This document shows positions 52,548-61,264 of a DNA stretch of 64,000 nt, piece after piece. How positions within the stretch are numbered: the stretch's first letter is position 1; every line of letters begins with the position of its first letter. The translations under genes and the position numbers were made by a program. Source of the DNA: Pseudomonas sp. (lineage in GTDB: Bacteria; Pseudomonadota; Gammaproteobacteria; Pseudomonadales; Pseudomonadaceae); NCBI RefSeq assembly GCF_002796985.1, contig NZ_PEKX01000020.1, forward strand, positions 349,197-413,196, written 5' to 3'. The notes under the pieces were generated by a model, which did no database searches, was not told the origin of the DNA, and saw only the letters and a list, made by a program, of their open reading frames with translations.

Positions 52548-52946
52548 ATGCCCGTCGTCGTCCAGCACCTGACCCAGCCCAGCGACCAGGACCGCCAGGA
52601 CCTGCTGAAGATCTATGCTGACGCCCCCGACTGGCTGCTGGCGCCTTTCCCCACGCCCGGGAAGTTGGTTGAGCACGGGCTTTCCGAGGGGCGGCTGTAT
52701 ACCGGACGCTTCAACGACCGCCTGCTGGCCGCCGCCTGGATCGAACGCGATGGCGACACCTGGCGGCTTTCCCGCCTGTGCGTGCGCCGTGTCACCCGCC
52801 ACCGCGGCGTGGCCCGGCGACTGCTGGAGGAAGCGCAACGCCTCGCCGTCCTGCAGGGCGCCGCACTTCAACTGATCGCCCCGAGCGATCAGGCCGAGGC
52901 TGCGAATTTTGCCGGGCATCTCGGCCTGACACTGCAGCCGGCCTGA
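52548..52946 (+). CDS. GNAT acetyltransferase-fold protein, PanZ/PanM-like
   Basis: A 132-residue GNAT-fold protein. The acetyl-CoA motif is RVTRHRGVARRLLEEAQRLA (near residues 83-102), whose R-x-x-G-x-A pattern binds pyrophosphate. The N-terminal region with DLLKIYADAPDWLL resembles PanZ/PanM, the acetyl-CoA-sensing partner that triggers maturation and inhibition of aspartate decarboxylase PanD in enterics. That identity is plausible rather than proven; a general N-acetyltransferase is the alternative. GAGG precedes the ATG. It diverges from hisB. Confidence 0.75.
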   Translation: MPVVVQHLTQPSDQDRQDLLKIYADAPDWLLAPFPTPGKLVEHGLSEGRLYTGRFNDRLLAAAWIERDGDTWRLSRLCVRRVTRHRGVARRLLEEAQRLAVLQGAALQLIAPSDQAEAANFAGHLGLTLQPA

Positions 52947-53087
52947 TCGCGCCATCGCCGGGAACCGCGCGCCAAGTCCCCACTCAAACCCCGCAATACC
53001 TGCGCCTGCCTTTCCGGGCTGGGGCGTCGCTGTGTCATTGGTATACTTTCCCGCTACTCCACTCGCCGCTTGAACAAGGACCCGTCC

Positions 53088-55316
53088 ATGAAAGCGTTCG
53101 GCAAAATCATCGGCATCATTGCCCTGGTCCTGCTGCTGCTCATCGTCGCCGCCGGCTTCGTGCTGACCCACTTCTTCGACCCGAACGACTATAAGGACGA
53201 GATCCGCCAGCTCGCCCGGGACAAGGCCAACCTCGAGCTGAACCTCAAGGGCGACATCGGCTGGAGCCTGTTCCCGTGGCTCGGCCTTGAGCTGCACGAC
53301 ACCAGCGTGGCGAGCCTGCAGACGCCAGACAAGCCGTTTGCCGATACGCAGTTGCTGGCCATGTCCGTGCGCGTGTTGCCACTGCTGCGCAAGGAAGTGC
53401 AGATGAGCGACATCCGCGTCGAAGGCTTGACTCTCACCCTGGGCAAGGACAAGAACGGCGTCGGCAACTGGGAAAACATCGGCAAGCCCGCCCAGCCAGC
53501 CAACGGCACGCCGCCCGCCGCGCAACCAGCCCCTGCGCCGAGCGAGGCGGGCAAACCGGCAGCCGAAGAAACCCGCCAGGCAATGAAGCTGGACATCGAC
53601 AGCCTCAGCGTGAAAAACGCCCGCATCGACTACGCCGACGCGCAAAGCGGCAAGAACTACAGCGTCGAGGGCATCGAGCTGACCACCGGCGCCATCCGCG
53701 AAGGCAGCAATATCCCGCTGAAGCTCAGCGCCTACCTGGGCAGCAACCAGCCGGTGATCCGCGTCCGCAGTGAGCTGACCGGCAACCTGCGCTTCGACCG
53801 CGCACTCAAGCGCTATCAGCTCGAAGACGCCAAGCTCTCTGGCGAAATCTCCGGCGACCCGTTCCAGGGCAAGACCGCCAACTACAGCGCCCAGGGCCAA
53901 CTGGTACTCGACCAGGCCGCCCAGGTCGCCGAGTGGAACGGCCTGAAAGTCACCGTCAACCAACTGCGCGCACTCGGCGAGCTCAAGGTCCGCGAACTGG
54001 ATAAAGAGCCCAAGGTCGACGGCGGACTGTCACTGGCACCGTTCAACCTGCGTGAATTCCTCGCGGGCATTGGCCAGACCCTGCCGGAAATGGCCGACAC
54101 CACCACCCTGACCAAGCTGGAGCTGGCGACCCGCGTCAGCGGCACCCGCAACAGCCTGACCCTGGGTGACATCAAGCTGAAGCTGGACGACAGCGCCTTC
54201 AGTGGCAACCTCGGCATCGCCGACTTCAGCAAACAGGCTATCCGTGCCCAGCTCAGCGGCGACAAGCTGAACCTCGACCGCTACCTGCCGGCCAAGGTGA
54301 AGAAAGCCCAGGACGCCACCAACAGTGCGCGCAAGGCCGAAGTCGAAAGCACCGCTCAGAACGCCATCAAGGGCGACACCCCACTACCGAACCAGCCAAC
54401 CCAGCAGGCCTGGAGCGACACCCCGCTGCTGCCCATCGCCCGCCTGCGCGCGCTGGACCTGGACGTCGGCCTGAACCTCGGCCAGTTGACCCTGGACAAG
54501 CTGCCCATCGACAACGCCGTGCTCAAGCTGCGCGGCCAGGGCGGCCTGCTCAGCCTCGACGACCTGCGCGGCGAACTCTACGACGGCAAGTTCAACGCCA
54601 CCGCCACCCTCGACGTACGCCAGGACGTGCCGACGCTGAAGGCGAAGAAACACATCGCCGACGTGCCGCTGGAGCGCCTGCTCGAATCCCAGGGCCAGAA
54701 GCCGCCAGCCAAGGGCCTGCTGGACCTGGACGCCGACATCGCCACCCAAGGCAATAGTCAGAAAGCCTGGATCGACAACCTCAACGGCACCGCGCGCTTC
54801 GTGCTGACTCAGGGTGTGCTGCTCAACGCCAACCTCGAGCAGCAGCTGTGCCAGGGGATTGCCACGCTCAACCGCAAGTCGCTGACGGCCGAGCACGGCG
54901 GCAAGGACACGCCGTTCCGCGAACTGCAGGGCAACCTGGTGTTCAGGAATGGCGTGGCCAGCAACCCGGACCTCAAGGCGAGCATCCCCGGCCTGACCGT
55001 CAAGGGCGACGGCGACATAGACCTGCGCGTACTGGGCATGGACTACCGCGTCGGCGTCACCATCGAAGGCGACAAGAGCGACATGCCCGACCCTGCCTGC
55101 GAAGTGAACAAGCGCTACGTCGGCATCGAATGGCCGCTGCGCTGCCGCGGCCCGCTGGAACTGGGCGCCAAGGCCTGCCGCCTGGACAAGGACGGCATCG
55201 GCAAGATCGCCGCACGCTTGGCCGGGGACCGGCTGAACCAGAAACTCGAAGAGAAGCTCGGCGACAAGGTCAGTCCCGAACTCAAAGACGCACTCAAAGG
55301 GCTGTTCAAGAAGTGA
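53088..55316 (+). CDS. asmA: AsmA family protein
   Basis: A large 742-residue inner-membrane-anchored periplasmic protein: one N-terminal helix (IIGIIALVLLLLIVAAGFVL, about 6-26), then the AsmA N-domain (LDPNDYKDEIRQLARDKANLEL-like start near 32) and a long beta-rich periplasmic part with the AsmA C-terminal domain (about 520-740). Related proteins form phospholipid-carrying bridges to the outer membrane. AAGGA precedes the ATG. Its last bases overlap the mutY start (GTGA), so the genes are coupled. A Pro/Ala-rich linker lies near residue 135-170. Confidence 0.93.
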   Translation: MKAFGKIIGIIALVLLLLIVAAGFVLTHFFDPNDYKDEIRQLARDKANLELNLKGDIGWSLFPWLGLELHDTSVASLQTPDKPFADTQLLAMSVRVLPLLRKEVQMSDIRVEGLTLTLGKDKNGVGNWENIGKPAQPANGTPPAAQPAPAPSEAGKPAAEETRQAMKLDIDSLSVKNARIDYADAQSGKNYSVEGIELTTGAIREGSNIPLKLSAYLGSNQPVIRVRSELTGNLRFDRALKRYQLEDAKLSGEISGDPFQGKTANYSAQGQLVLDQAAQVAEWNGLKVTVNQLRALGELKVRELDKEPKVDGGLSLAPFNLREFLAGIGQTLPEMADTTTLTKLELATRVSGTRNSLTLGDIKLKLDDSAFSGNLGIADFSKQAIRAQLSGDKLNLDRYLPAKVKKAQDATNSARKAEVESTAQNAIKGDTPLPNQPTQQAWSDTPLLPIARLRALDLDVGLNLGQLTLDKLPIDNAVLKLRGQGGLLSLDDLRGELYDGKFNATATLDVRQDVPTLKAKKHIADVPLERLLESQGQKPPAKGLLDLDADIATQGNSQKAWIDNLNGTARFVLTQGVLLNANLEQQLCQGIATLNRKSLTAEHGGKDTPFRELQGNLVFRNGVASNPDLKASIPGLTVKGDGDIDLRVLGMDYRVGVTIEGDKSDMPDPACEVNKRYVGIEWPLRCRGPLELGAKACRLDKDGIGKIAARLAGDRLNQKLEEKLGDKVSPELKDALKGLFKK

Positions 55317-56380
55317 CCCCGCAAAGCTTCAATTCGGCCGTGCTCGACTGGTTCGACACGCACGGCCGCCATGACCTGCCCTGGCAGCAGAACATCACGC
55401 CCTACCGGGTGTGGGTCTCGGAAATCATGCTGCAGCAGACGCAGGTCAGCACCGTGATGGGCTACTACGACCGCTTCATGAGCGCCCTGCCGACCGTGGC
55501 GGACCTCGCCAACGCGCCTGAAGACGAAGTGCTGCACCTGTGGACGGGCCTGGGCTACTACACCCGCGCCCGCAACCTGCACAAGACCGCGAAGACGGTG
55601 ATGGAGCAGCACGGAGGCGAGTTCCCCCACGATGTCGAGCAGCTCACCGAGCTACCCGGCATCGGCCGCTCCACCGCCGGTGCCATTGCCAGCATCTCCA
55701 TGGGCCTGCGCGCGCCGATCCTCGACGGCAACGTCAAGCGTGTGCTGGCGCGCTATCTCGCCTGCGACGGCTATCCGGGCGAACCCAAGGTGGCCAAGCA
55801 GTTGTGGGGCGCCGCCGAGCGTTTCACGCCGCAGGAGCGGGTCAACCATTACACCCAGGCGATGATGGACCTGGGCGCCACCCTCTGTACCCGCAGCAAG
55901 CCGAGTTGCCTGCTCTGCCCGCTGCGCGAGGGCTGCCGCGCGCACTTCCTTGGCCGCGAAACCGACTTCCCGGTGTCCAAGCCGCGCAAGGCGCTGCCGC
56001 AGAAACGCACGCTGATGCCGATCCTGGCCAACCGTGACGGCGACATCCTGCTCTACCGCCGTCCGTCGACCGGTCTCTGGGGCGGGCTGTGGAGCTTCCC
56101 CGAGCTGGAAGACCTCGCTGCTCTCGACCCGCTGGCCCAGCGCCACGCTCTGCGCCTGGGCGAGCGCCGCGAACTGCCCGGCCTGACCCACACGTTCAGC
56201 CACTTCCAGCTGGCCATCGAGCCCTGGCTGGTGCGCGTCGAGGACGCAGCCCCCGCCGTGGCCGAGGCCGACTGGCTCTGGTATAACCTCGCCACCCCGC
56301 CGCGGCTTGGCCTTGCCGCCCCGGTGAAGAAGCTGCTCAAACGAGCTGCCGACGTGTTGAACGCAGGAGAAATGTCATGA
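55313..56380 (+). CDS. mutY: Adenine DNA glycosylase MutY
   Basis: MutY removes adenine mispaired with 8-oxoguanine. The 355-residue protein starts at GTG 55313 within the end of asmA. The catalytic Glu37 is in VSEIMLQQTQ, the helix-hairpin-helix is LPGIGRSTAGAI (about 114-125), and Asp138 is in ILDGNVKRV. The iron-sulfur cluster Cys are 192, 199, 202 and 208 (C-x6-C-x2-C-x5-C). A C-terminal NUDIX-like domain for 8-oxoG recognition (FSHFQLAIEPW) follows. It overlaps yggX by four bases. Confidence 0.96.
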   Translation: MTPQSFNSAVLDWFDTHGRHDLPWQQNITPYRVWVSEIMLQQTQVSTVMGYYDRFMSALPTVADLANAPEDEVLHLWTGLGYYTRARNLHKTAKTVMEQHGGEFPHDVEQLTELPGIGRSTAGAIASISMGLRAPILDGNVKRVLARYLACDGYPGEPKVAKQLWGAAERFTPQERVNHYTQAMMDLGATLCTRSKPSCLLCPLREGCRAHFLGRETDFPVSKPRKALPQKRTLMPILANRDGDILLYRRPSTGLWGGLWSFPELEDLAALDPLAQRHALRLGERRELPGLTHTFSHFQLAIEPWLVRVEDAAPAVAEADWLWYNLATPPRLGLAAPVKKLLKRAADVLNAGEMS

Positions 56381-56649
56381 CCCGACTGGTGATGTGCCGC
56401 AAGTACAAAGAAGAGCTGCCCGGCCTCGATCGCGCGCCCTATCCCGGAGCCAAGGGCCAGGACATCTACGAGCACGTCTCGAAGAAGGCCTGGGACGAAT
56501 GGCAGAAGCACCAGACCATGCTGATCAACGAGCGTCGCCTGAACATGATGAACGCCGAGGATCGCAAGTTCCTCACTGCCGAGATGGACAAGTTCCTGTC
56601 CGGCGAGGAATACGCGCAGGCCGAGGGCTACGTCCCGCCCAGCGCGTAA
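56377..56649 (+). CDS. yggX: Fe(2+)-trafficking protein YggX
   Basis: A 90-residue protein of the YggX/SoxRS-linked family that protects iron-sulfur clusters from oxidative damage. The family signatures are RLVMCRKYKEELPGLDRAPYPG (starting near residue 3, with the conserved Cys7) and HQTMLINERRLNMMNAEDRKF (near 44-65). It is coupled to mutY by a four-base overlap, the same pair as in enterics, consistent with a joint role in handling oxidative damage to an FeS enzyme. Confidence 0.96.
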   Translation: MTRLVMCRKYKEELPGLDRAPYPGAKGQDIYEHVSKKAWDEWQKHQTMLINERRLNMMNAEDRKFLTAEMDKFLSGEEYAQAEGYVPPSA

Positions 56650-56727
56650 GCTCCGGTATTATTTGAAAAATTTTTTCGCGGCACGCTTGACACCCCTTCC
56701 GAAAACCCTTTTAATGCGCGCCACGTT

Positions 56728-56803
56728 GCCCAGGTAGCTCAGTTGGTAGAGCAGGGGATTGAAAATCCCCGTGTCGGCGGTTCGATTCCGTCCCTGGGCA
56801 CCA
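56728..56803 (+). tRNA. tRNA-Phe (anticodon GAA)
   Basis: A 76-base cloverleaf: acceptor stem GCCCAGG with CCTGGGC, D arm GCTCAGTTGGTAGAGC, anticodon stem GGGGA with TCCCC around TTGAAAA (anticodon GAA), T arm CGGCGGTTCGATTCCGTC, and an encoded 3' CCA. All stems pair. It lies 78 bases after yggX. Confidence 0.97.
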
Positions 56804-56812
56804 AGCCTTCCG

Positions 56813-56849
56813 AAAAGCCCCTGAAATCGCGAGATTTCAGGGGCTTTTT
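56813..56849 (+). terminator. Terminator of tRNA-Phe
   Basis: AAAAGCCCCTGAAATC-GCGA-GATTTCAGGGGCTTTT is a perfect 16-base-pair stem with a tetraloop and a T-rich tail, 10 bases after the tRNA. Confidence 0.93.
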
Positions 56850-57034
56850 CATTCCGCTCCGCACAAGTCACTCCCCCGCCCCCGCACGCTCCCGCGATTC
56901 GTATCGAATGTTTGCCTAAGTACAGTGTCTACTGGCACATAGCACATCGATCTTTCAGAATCATGACCATCCGGACGATTTCCACACTTCAGTGGGATAC
57001 CCTCCGGGATTCGATGTTTCGTAGCGGAGTCACT

Positions 57035-59365
57035 GTGCGCAAACTCATAAGCTGGTGGAATTCCCGGGGCAACCTGGTTTCGCTGTCTGCCCTCTTCCTG
57101 CTGGTGCCGCTGATCGGCCGCTACAGCCTTGGCTGGGGCTCCCCGCTGGGCTACCTGTCGGACCTGGCGCTGGGTTCGCTGCTGGTCGTCGCGCTGCATA
57201 ACCGCCGACTATTCGTCGCCATCCCGGTCATGCTGGTCTGGGCCCTGTCGGTGATCGGCACCGCCGAACTGGTCAGCGCCGTGGGGCGCATGCCCGCGCC
57301 GGAAGACCTGCACTTCCTCGCCGACCCGACCTTCGTCGCCAACTCCACCGAGGGCGGCGGCCTGAACCACCTGCACCTGGCGATCCTGATCGGCGCCGGG
57401 ATCCTGCTTTGCACGCTGCTCTGGCGCCGTCGCGAACAACCGCTGCCGCGCTACACCTATGCCGTACCGGCCGTATTGCTGGCCGCGCATGCCGGCGTGC
57501 AGTACTTCCAGCCCAGCGATGCGGAGATGTGGAAGCAGTTCAACCTGCCGCACCAACTGGTGTCCCGCGCCGTCACCAGCGGCGAGATGGCCTACCAGGA
57601 CTGGCGCGACCGCGACCTGCCGGAAGTACGTCCGAACGTCACCGGCCTGACCCAGCACGATCTCAACGGCACTCCGCTGCTGACCAGCCGCGGCCAGGCG
57701 AAGAACGTGCTGATCATTGCCATGGAAGGTATTCCTGGCGCCTACGTCGCCACCAACCGCGCGGCGCTGAGCAGCAGTTACGAAGAGTCGATGATGCCGC
57801 GCCTGAGCACCTGGGCCGAGCGCGCCATGACCACCCCGGACTACGTGGTGCACAGCCACCAGACCATCCGCGGCCTCTACGCCATGCTCTGCGGCGACTA
57901 CAGCAAGCTGGACAACGGCACGCCGAAGGGCGTCGAACTACTGGGCAACCCGACCCGCGCCGCCGAATGCCTGCCGGCGCAGATGCACCAGGCCGGCTTC
58001 AGCACGCACTTCCTGCAGGGCGCCGGGCTGCGCTTCATGGCCAAGGACAAGGTGATGCCGGCCATGGGCTTCGACAAGACCCTGGGCCGCGACTGGTTCA
58101 AGAAGAAGCCCTACCTGGAGTTCGCCTGGGGCATGGACGACAAGGCCTTCTTTGAAGGTGCGCTGGACTACGTCGGCCAGCTGCGCCAGAAGAAGCAGCC
58201 GTGGATGCTCACCCTGCTCACCGTCGGCACCCACCAGCCGTATTCGGCCACGCCCGAGTACCTGGCCAAGTACCCGACACCGCGTCAAGCGGCGGTCGCC
58301 TACCTGGACGACGCCGTCGATGCCTTCCTCAAGGGCCTTGAAGAAAAAGGCGTACTCAAGGACACCCTGGTGATCGTCACCTCCGACGAATCCCACGGCA
58401 TCGACAATGTGCGCCTTGCCTCGGCCTGGGGCCTGAACCTGATCCTCGCACCGGAACAGGCCGCGCTACCGCCGGTAAAGGCCGGCGTCTACGGCCATGT
58501 CGACCTGGAGTCCTCGGTGCTCGACTACTTCGCCATCAAGGCGCCGCAGGATATCGCCGGCCGCTCGCTGTTCCGCGAATACACCAGCGGGCGCGAGATG
58601 GTCTCCTTCACCAACGGCATGCAGCGCTACCACGACGGCAGGGGCAACTTCACCGAGTGCGACTTCCAACTGGTCTGCCGACGCTACAAGAGTGATGGTT
58701 TCATCGCGGACACCGCCAGGTTCGAGGGCCGCTTCAGTGGCCGCGATGCACGCCTGATGACGGCGCGCGCGGATATCCTCGATCAGTCGGTGACCAAGGC
58801 GCAGTCGGCCCGCGAGTACCAGTTCGCGACCAAGGAACGCATCCGCCTGAAGCCGCAGATCGACAACGAGTACACCGACAACCTGATCGGCGCGCAGTAC
58901 CTGGAGTTCCCTGCCAACACCCACACCACGGTGCGCCTGAAGATCCGCGCGATCCAGATGGACGCCAATGGCGCAAAAGTGACGCTCAAGACGCGCTCGT
59001 TTGAAAAGCCGGTGCCCATCGAGATGCCGGAATTCCCGCTGGTGAAACGCAACCAGCCGCTGGAAGTGACCTTCGGCTTCGACAACGAGGAAGCGCGCAA
59101 GGCGTTCTCCTTCCACCTGCTGGCCGAAGGCAAGGGCATCATCGAGATCACCGATTTCCGCGTCCTGACCCAGCCGCGCAAGTCGACGATCAACGCCACC
59201 GAGGCCGGCGGCACGGGCCTGGCGGACGCCAAGCCGCTGCCAATCCCGCGTCTTTCGGGGCACCCGAACCTGATGGCCAGCCAGCCGCCGGAATCCCAGG
59301 GCGACATCACTCCCACCGACGTCATCGAAGATCCCAACCCGCAACTGCGGCAGATGATGCAGTGA
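57035..59365 (+). CDS. Inner-membrane sulfatase-family protein (LtaS/phosphoglycerol-transferase-like)
   Basis: A 776-residue protein. About four to five N-terminal membrane segments (residues 10-175) precede an alkaline-phosphatase-superfamily domain (about 225-540): a metal-site Glu in IIAMEGIPGAY, the probable Thr nucleophile in VHSHQTIRGLYAMLCGDY, WMLTLLTVGTHQPY, the metal Asp and His in VTSDESHG, and GHVDLESSVLDYF. About 230 further residues form a beta-rich periplasmic C-terminal domain. Related enzymes transfer phosphoglycerol or phosphoethanolamine to envelope glycans. GTG 57035 was chosen because GGAG precedes it; ATG 57014 is the alternative. It is a single gene between tRNA-Phe and an ABC operon. 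The substrate is unknown. Confidence 0.82.
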   Translation: MRKLISWWNSRGNLVSLSALFLLVPLIGRYSLGWGSPLGYLSDLALGSLLVVALHNRRLFVAIPVMLVWALSVIGTAELVSAVGRMPAPEDLHFLADPTFVANSTEGGGLNHLHLAILIGAGILLCTLLWRRREQPLPRYTYAVPAVLLAAHAGVQYFQPSDAEMWKQFNLPHQLVSRAVTSGEMAYQDWRDRDLPEVRPNVTGLTQHDLNGTPLLTSRGQAKNVLIIAMEGIPGAYVATNRAALSSSYEESMMPRLSTWAERAMTTPDYVVHSHQTIRGLYAMLCGDYSKLDNGTPKGVELLGNPTRAAECLPAQMHQAGFSTHFLQGAGLRFMAKDKVMPAMGFDKTLGRDWFKKKPYLEFAWGMDDKAFFEGALDYVGQLRQKKQPWMLTLLTVGTHQPYSATPEYLAKYPTPRQAAVAYLDDAVDAFLKGLEEKGVLKDTLVIVTSDESHGIDNVRLASAWGLNLILAPEQAALPPVKAGVYGHVDLESSVLDYFAIKAPQDIAGRSLFREYTSGREMVSFTNGMQRYHDGRGNFTECDFQLVCRRYKSDGFIADTARFEGRFSGRDARLMTARADILDQSVTKAQSAREYQFATKERIRLKPQIDNEYTDNLIGAQYLEFPANTHTTVRLKIRAIQMDANGAKVTLKTRSFEKPVPIEMPEFPLVKRNQPLEVTFGFDNEEARKAFSFHLLAEGKGIIEITDFRVLTQPRKSTINATEAGGTGLADAKPLPIPRLSGHPNLMASQPPESQGDITPTDVIEDPNPQLRQMMQ

Positions 59366-59606
59366 GCCGAGCCGGCGACCGCAAGGTCGCCGGGTTCGCT
59401 CCAGCCTTTCCCCACGCCGCCCAAGCTGGCACTATCGCGCGCCGACCGGCAGCAGCACCTGGCCAACGCCCTCATTCGGCGCGCCTAGTTCAGCCCAGGC
59501 GACAACGCCGAGCGGCAATGCGACAACTTGCCACTACAGCCGACGACCGCGGCAGATGGGCGCTTGGCGCACTCAAGAAGTGGTGTTAGGTTGCCCCTCG
59601 CCAGGA

Positions 59607-59622
59607 TGGCCCCGATTCTGCA
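59607..59622 (+). promoter_or_regulatory. Candidate sigma-54 promoter of the amino-acid ABC operon
   Basis: TGGCCC-CGATT-CTGCA keeps GG-N10-GC and differs from the consensus at two positions. It is 46 bases upstream of the ATPase start codon. The 302-base gap 59366-59667 has no gene and otherwise shows nothing notable. Confidence 0.5.
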
Positions 59623-59667
59623 GTGCCCCGCTGCGAAAGCGTCCGAATAACAATAGAGGAGCCCCCT

Positions 59668-60441
59668 ATGGCCACGGCCATACCCGCACTGGAAATCCGT
59701 AACCTGCACAAGCGTTACGGTGACCTGGAAGTGCTCAAAGGCATTTCCCTGACCGCCCGCGATGGCGATGTGATTTCCATTCTCGGCTCCTCCGGTTCCG
59801 GTAAATCCACGTTCCTGCGCTGCATCAACCTGCTGGAGAACCCGCACCAGGGCCAGATTCTGGTCGCCGGTGAAGAGCTCAAGTTGAAGAAAACCAAGGA
59901 CGGCTCGCTGGTCGCCTCGGACAACAAGCAGATCAACCGCCTGCGCAGCGAACTGGGCTTCGTCTTCCAGAACTTCAACCTCTGGCCGCACATGAGCATC
60001 CTCGACAACATCATCGAGGCGCCGCGCCGTGTGCTGGGCAAGACCAAGGCCGAAGCCACCGAGATCGCCGAGGCCCTGCTGGCCAAGGTCGGCATCTCCG
60101 ACAAGCGCCACAGCTTCCCCGCGCAGCTTTCCGGTGGCCAGCAGCAGCGCGCCGCCATCGCCCGCACCCTGGCGATGCAGCCAAAGGTCATCCTCTTCGA
60201 CGAGCCAACGTCCGCGCTTGACCCCGAAATGGTCCAGGAAGTGCTTAACGTAATCCGCGCGCTCGCCGATGAGGGTCGCACCATGCTGCTGGTGACCCAT
60301 GAAATGAACTTTGCCCGCCAGGTCTCCAGCGAGGTGGTGTTCCTCCACCAGGGCCTGGTAGAAGAGCAGGGACCGCCGCAGCAGGTATTTGACAACCCGC
60401 AATCGGCACGCTGTAAACAATTCATGTCCAGCCACCGCTAA
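59668..60441 (+). CDS. Polar amino-acid ABC transporter ATPase (HisP/GlnQ-like)
   Basis: A 257-residue ATPase for a polar amino-acid importer. Walker A is LGSSGSGKST (about 39-48), the Q-loop FVFQNFNLWPHMS, the signature LSGGQQQRAAIA, Walker B ILFDEPTSALDPEM and the H-loop LVTHEMNFARQVS. The insertion with KLKKTKDGSLVASDNKQI (about 73-90) is typical of the HisP/AotP/ArgT-associated branch, which suggests basic amino acids (Arg, Lys, His). AGAGGAG precedes the ATG. It is the first of four genes; a sigma-54-like element lies upstream. Confidence 0.93.
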   Translation: MATAIPALEIRNLHKRYGDLEVLKGISLTARDGDVISILGSSGSGKSTFLRCINLLENPHQGQILVAGEELKLKKTKDGSLVASDNKQINRLRSELGFVFQNFNLWPHMSILDNIIEAPRRVLGKTKAEATEIAEALLAKVGISDKRHSFPAQLSGGQQQRAAIARTLAMQPKVILFDEPTSALDPEMVQEVLNVIRALADEGRTMLLVTHEMNFARQVSSEVVFLHQGLVEEQGPPQQVFDNPQSARCKQFMSSHR

Positions 60442-60455
60442 CGGAGCATTACTGC

Positions 60456-61208
60456 ATGAACAACTATAAGAAGATCGTTCTGGCTATCGCGACCACCCTG
60501 GCACTGGGGAGCCACGCCATTGCCGCGGACAAACTGCGCATCGGCACCGAAGGCGCCTACCCGCCCTTCAACGGCATCGACGCCAGCGGCCAGGTCATCG
60601 GCTTCGACGTCGAGATTGGCAAGGCGCTGTGCGCCAAGATGAAAACCGAGTGCGACGTCGTCACCTCCGACTGGGACGGCATCATTCCGGCGCTGAACGC
60701 CAAGAAGTTCGACTTCATCGTCGCCTCGATGTCGATCACCGACGAACGCAAGCAGGCCGTTGATTTCACCAACGCCTACTACACCAACAAGCTGCAGTTC
60801 GTGGCGCCGAAGGCGACCGACTTCAAGACCGACAAGGGCTACCTCAAAGGCAAGGTGATCGGTGCGCAGCGCGCGACCATCGCCGGTACCTGGCTTGAGG
60901 ACAATATGTCCGACACCGTCACCATCAAGCTGTACGACACCCAGGAAAACGCCTACCTCGACCTGTCCTCGGGCCGCCTCGACGGCGTGCTGGCCGACAA
61001 GTTCGTGCAGTACGACTGGCTGAAGAGCGACGCCGGCAAGGACTTCGAGTTCAAGGGCGAGCCGGTGTTCGACAACGACAAGATCGGCATCGCCGTGCGC
61101 AAGGGCGACCCGCTGCGTGACAAGCTGAACGCCGCTCTGAAGGAAATCGTCGACGACGGTACCTACAAGAAGATCAACGACAAGTACTTCCCCTTCAGCA
61201 TCTACTGA
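60456..61208 (+). CDS. Periplasmic amino-acid-binding protein (lysine/arginine/ornithine type)
   Basis: A 250-residue protein with a signal peptide (MNNYKKIVLAIATTLALGSHAIA). The mature part has the basic-amino-acid layout: KLRIGTEGAYPPFNGIDASG, the aspartate and glutamine residues of VIGFDVEIGKALC, CDVVTSDWDGIIPALNAKKFD, MSITDERKQAVDFTNAYY, and ...IAVRKGDPLRDKLNAALKEI. Cys residues in LCAKMKTEC are placed for a disulfide, as in LAO-binding proteins. It is 14 bases after the ATPase gene and is followed by a strong hairpin before the permeases. Confidence 0.93.
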   Translation: MNNYKKIVLAIATTLALGSHAIAADKLRIGTEGAYPPFNGIDASGQVIGFDVEIGKALCAKMKTECDVVTSDWDGIIPALNAKKFDFIVASMSITDERKQAVDFTNAYYTNKLQFVAPKATDFKTDKGYLKGKVIGAQRATIAGTWLEDNMSDTVTIKLYDTQENAYLDLSSGRLDGVLADKFVQYDWLKSDAGKDFEFKGEPVFDNDKIGIAVRKGDPLRDKLNAALKEIVDDGTYKKINDKYFPFSIY

Positions 61209-61217
61209 TGCACGTGC

Positions 61218-61243
61218 CGCGCCGCCCTTCGCCGGGCGGCGCG
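61218..61243 (+). terminator. Intercistronic hairpin after the binding-protein gene
   Basis: CGCGCCGCCC-TTCGCC-GGGCGGCGCG, a ten-pair GC-only stem, lies 10 bases after the stop and 22 before the permease start. No T run follows. It is likely to stabilise the upstream mRNA and lower permease synthesis, as is common in such operons and as seen here after hutX. Confidence 0.65.
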
Positions 61244-61264
61244 CGCCTTCAGGCGTGACTCCCC

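Noticed and set aside
56728..59365. tRNA-Phe as an attachment site for an island carrying the sulfatase gene
   Set aside because: No direct repeat of the tRNA 3' end is seen downstream, no integrase is present, and codon use looks like that of the neighbours.
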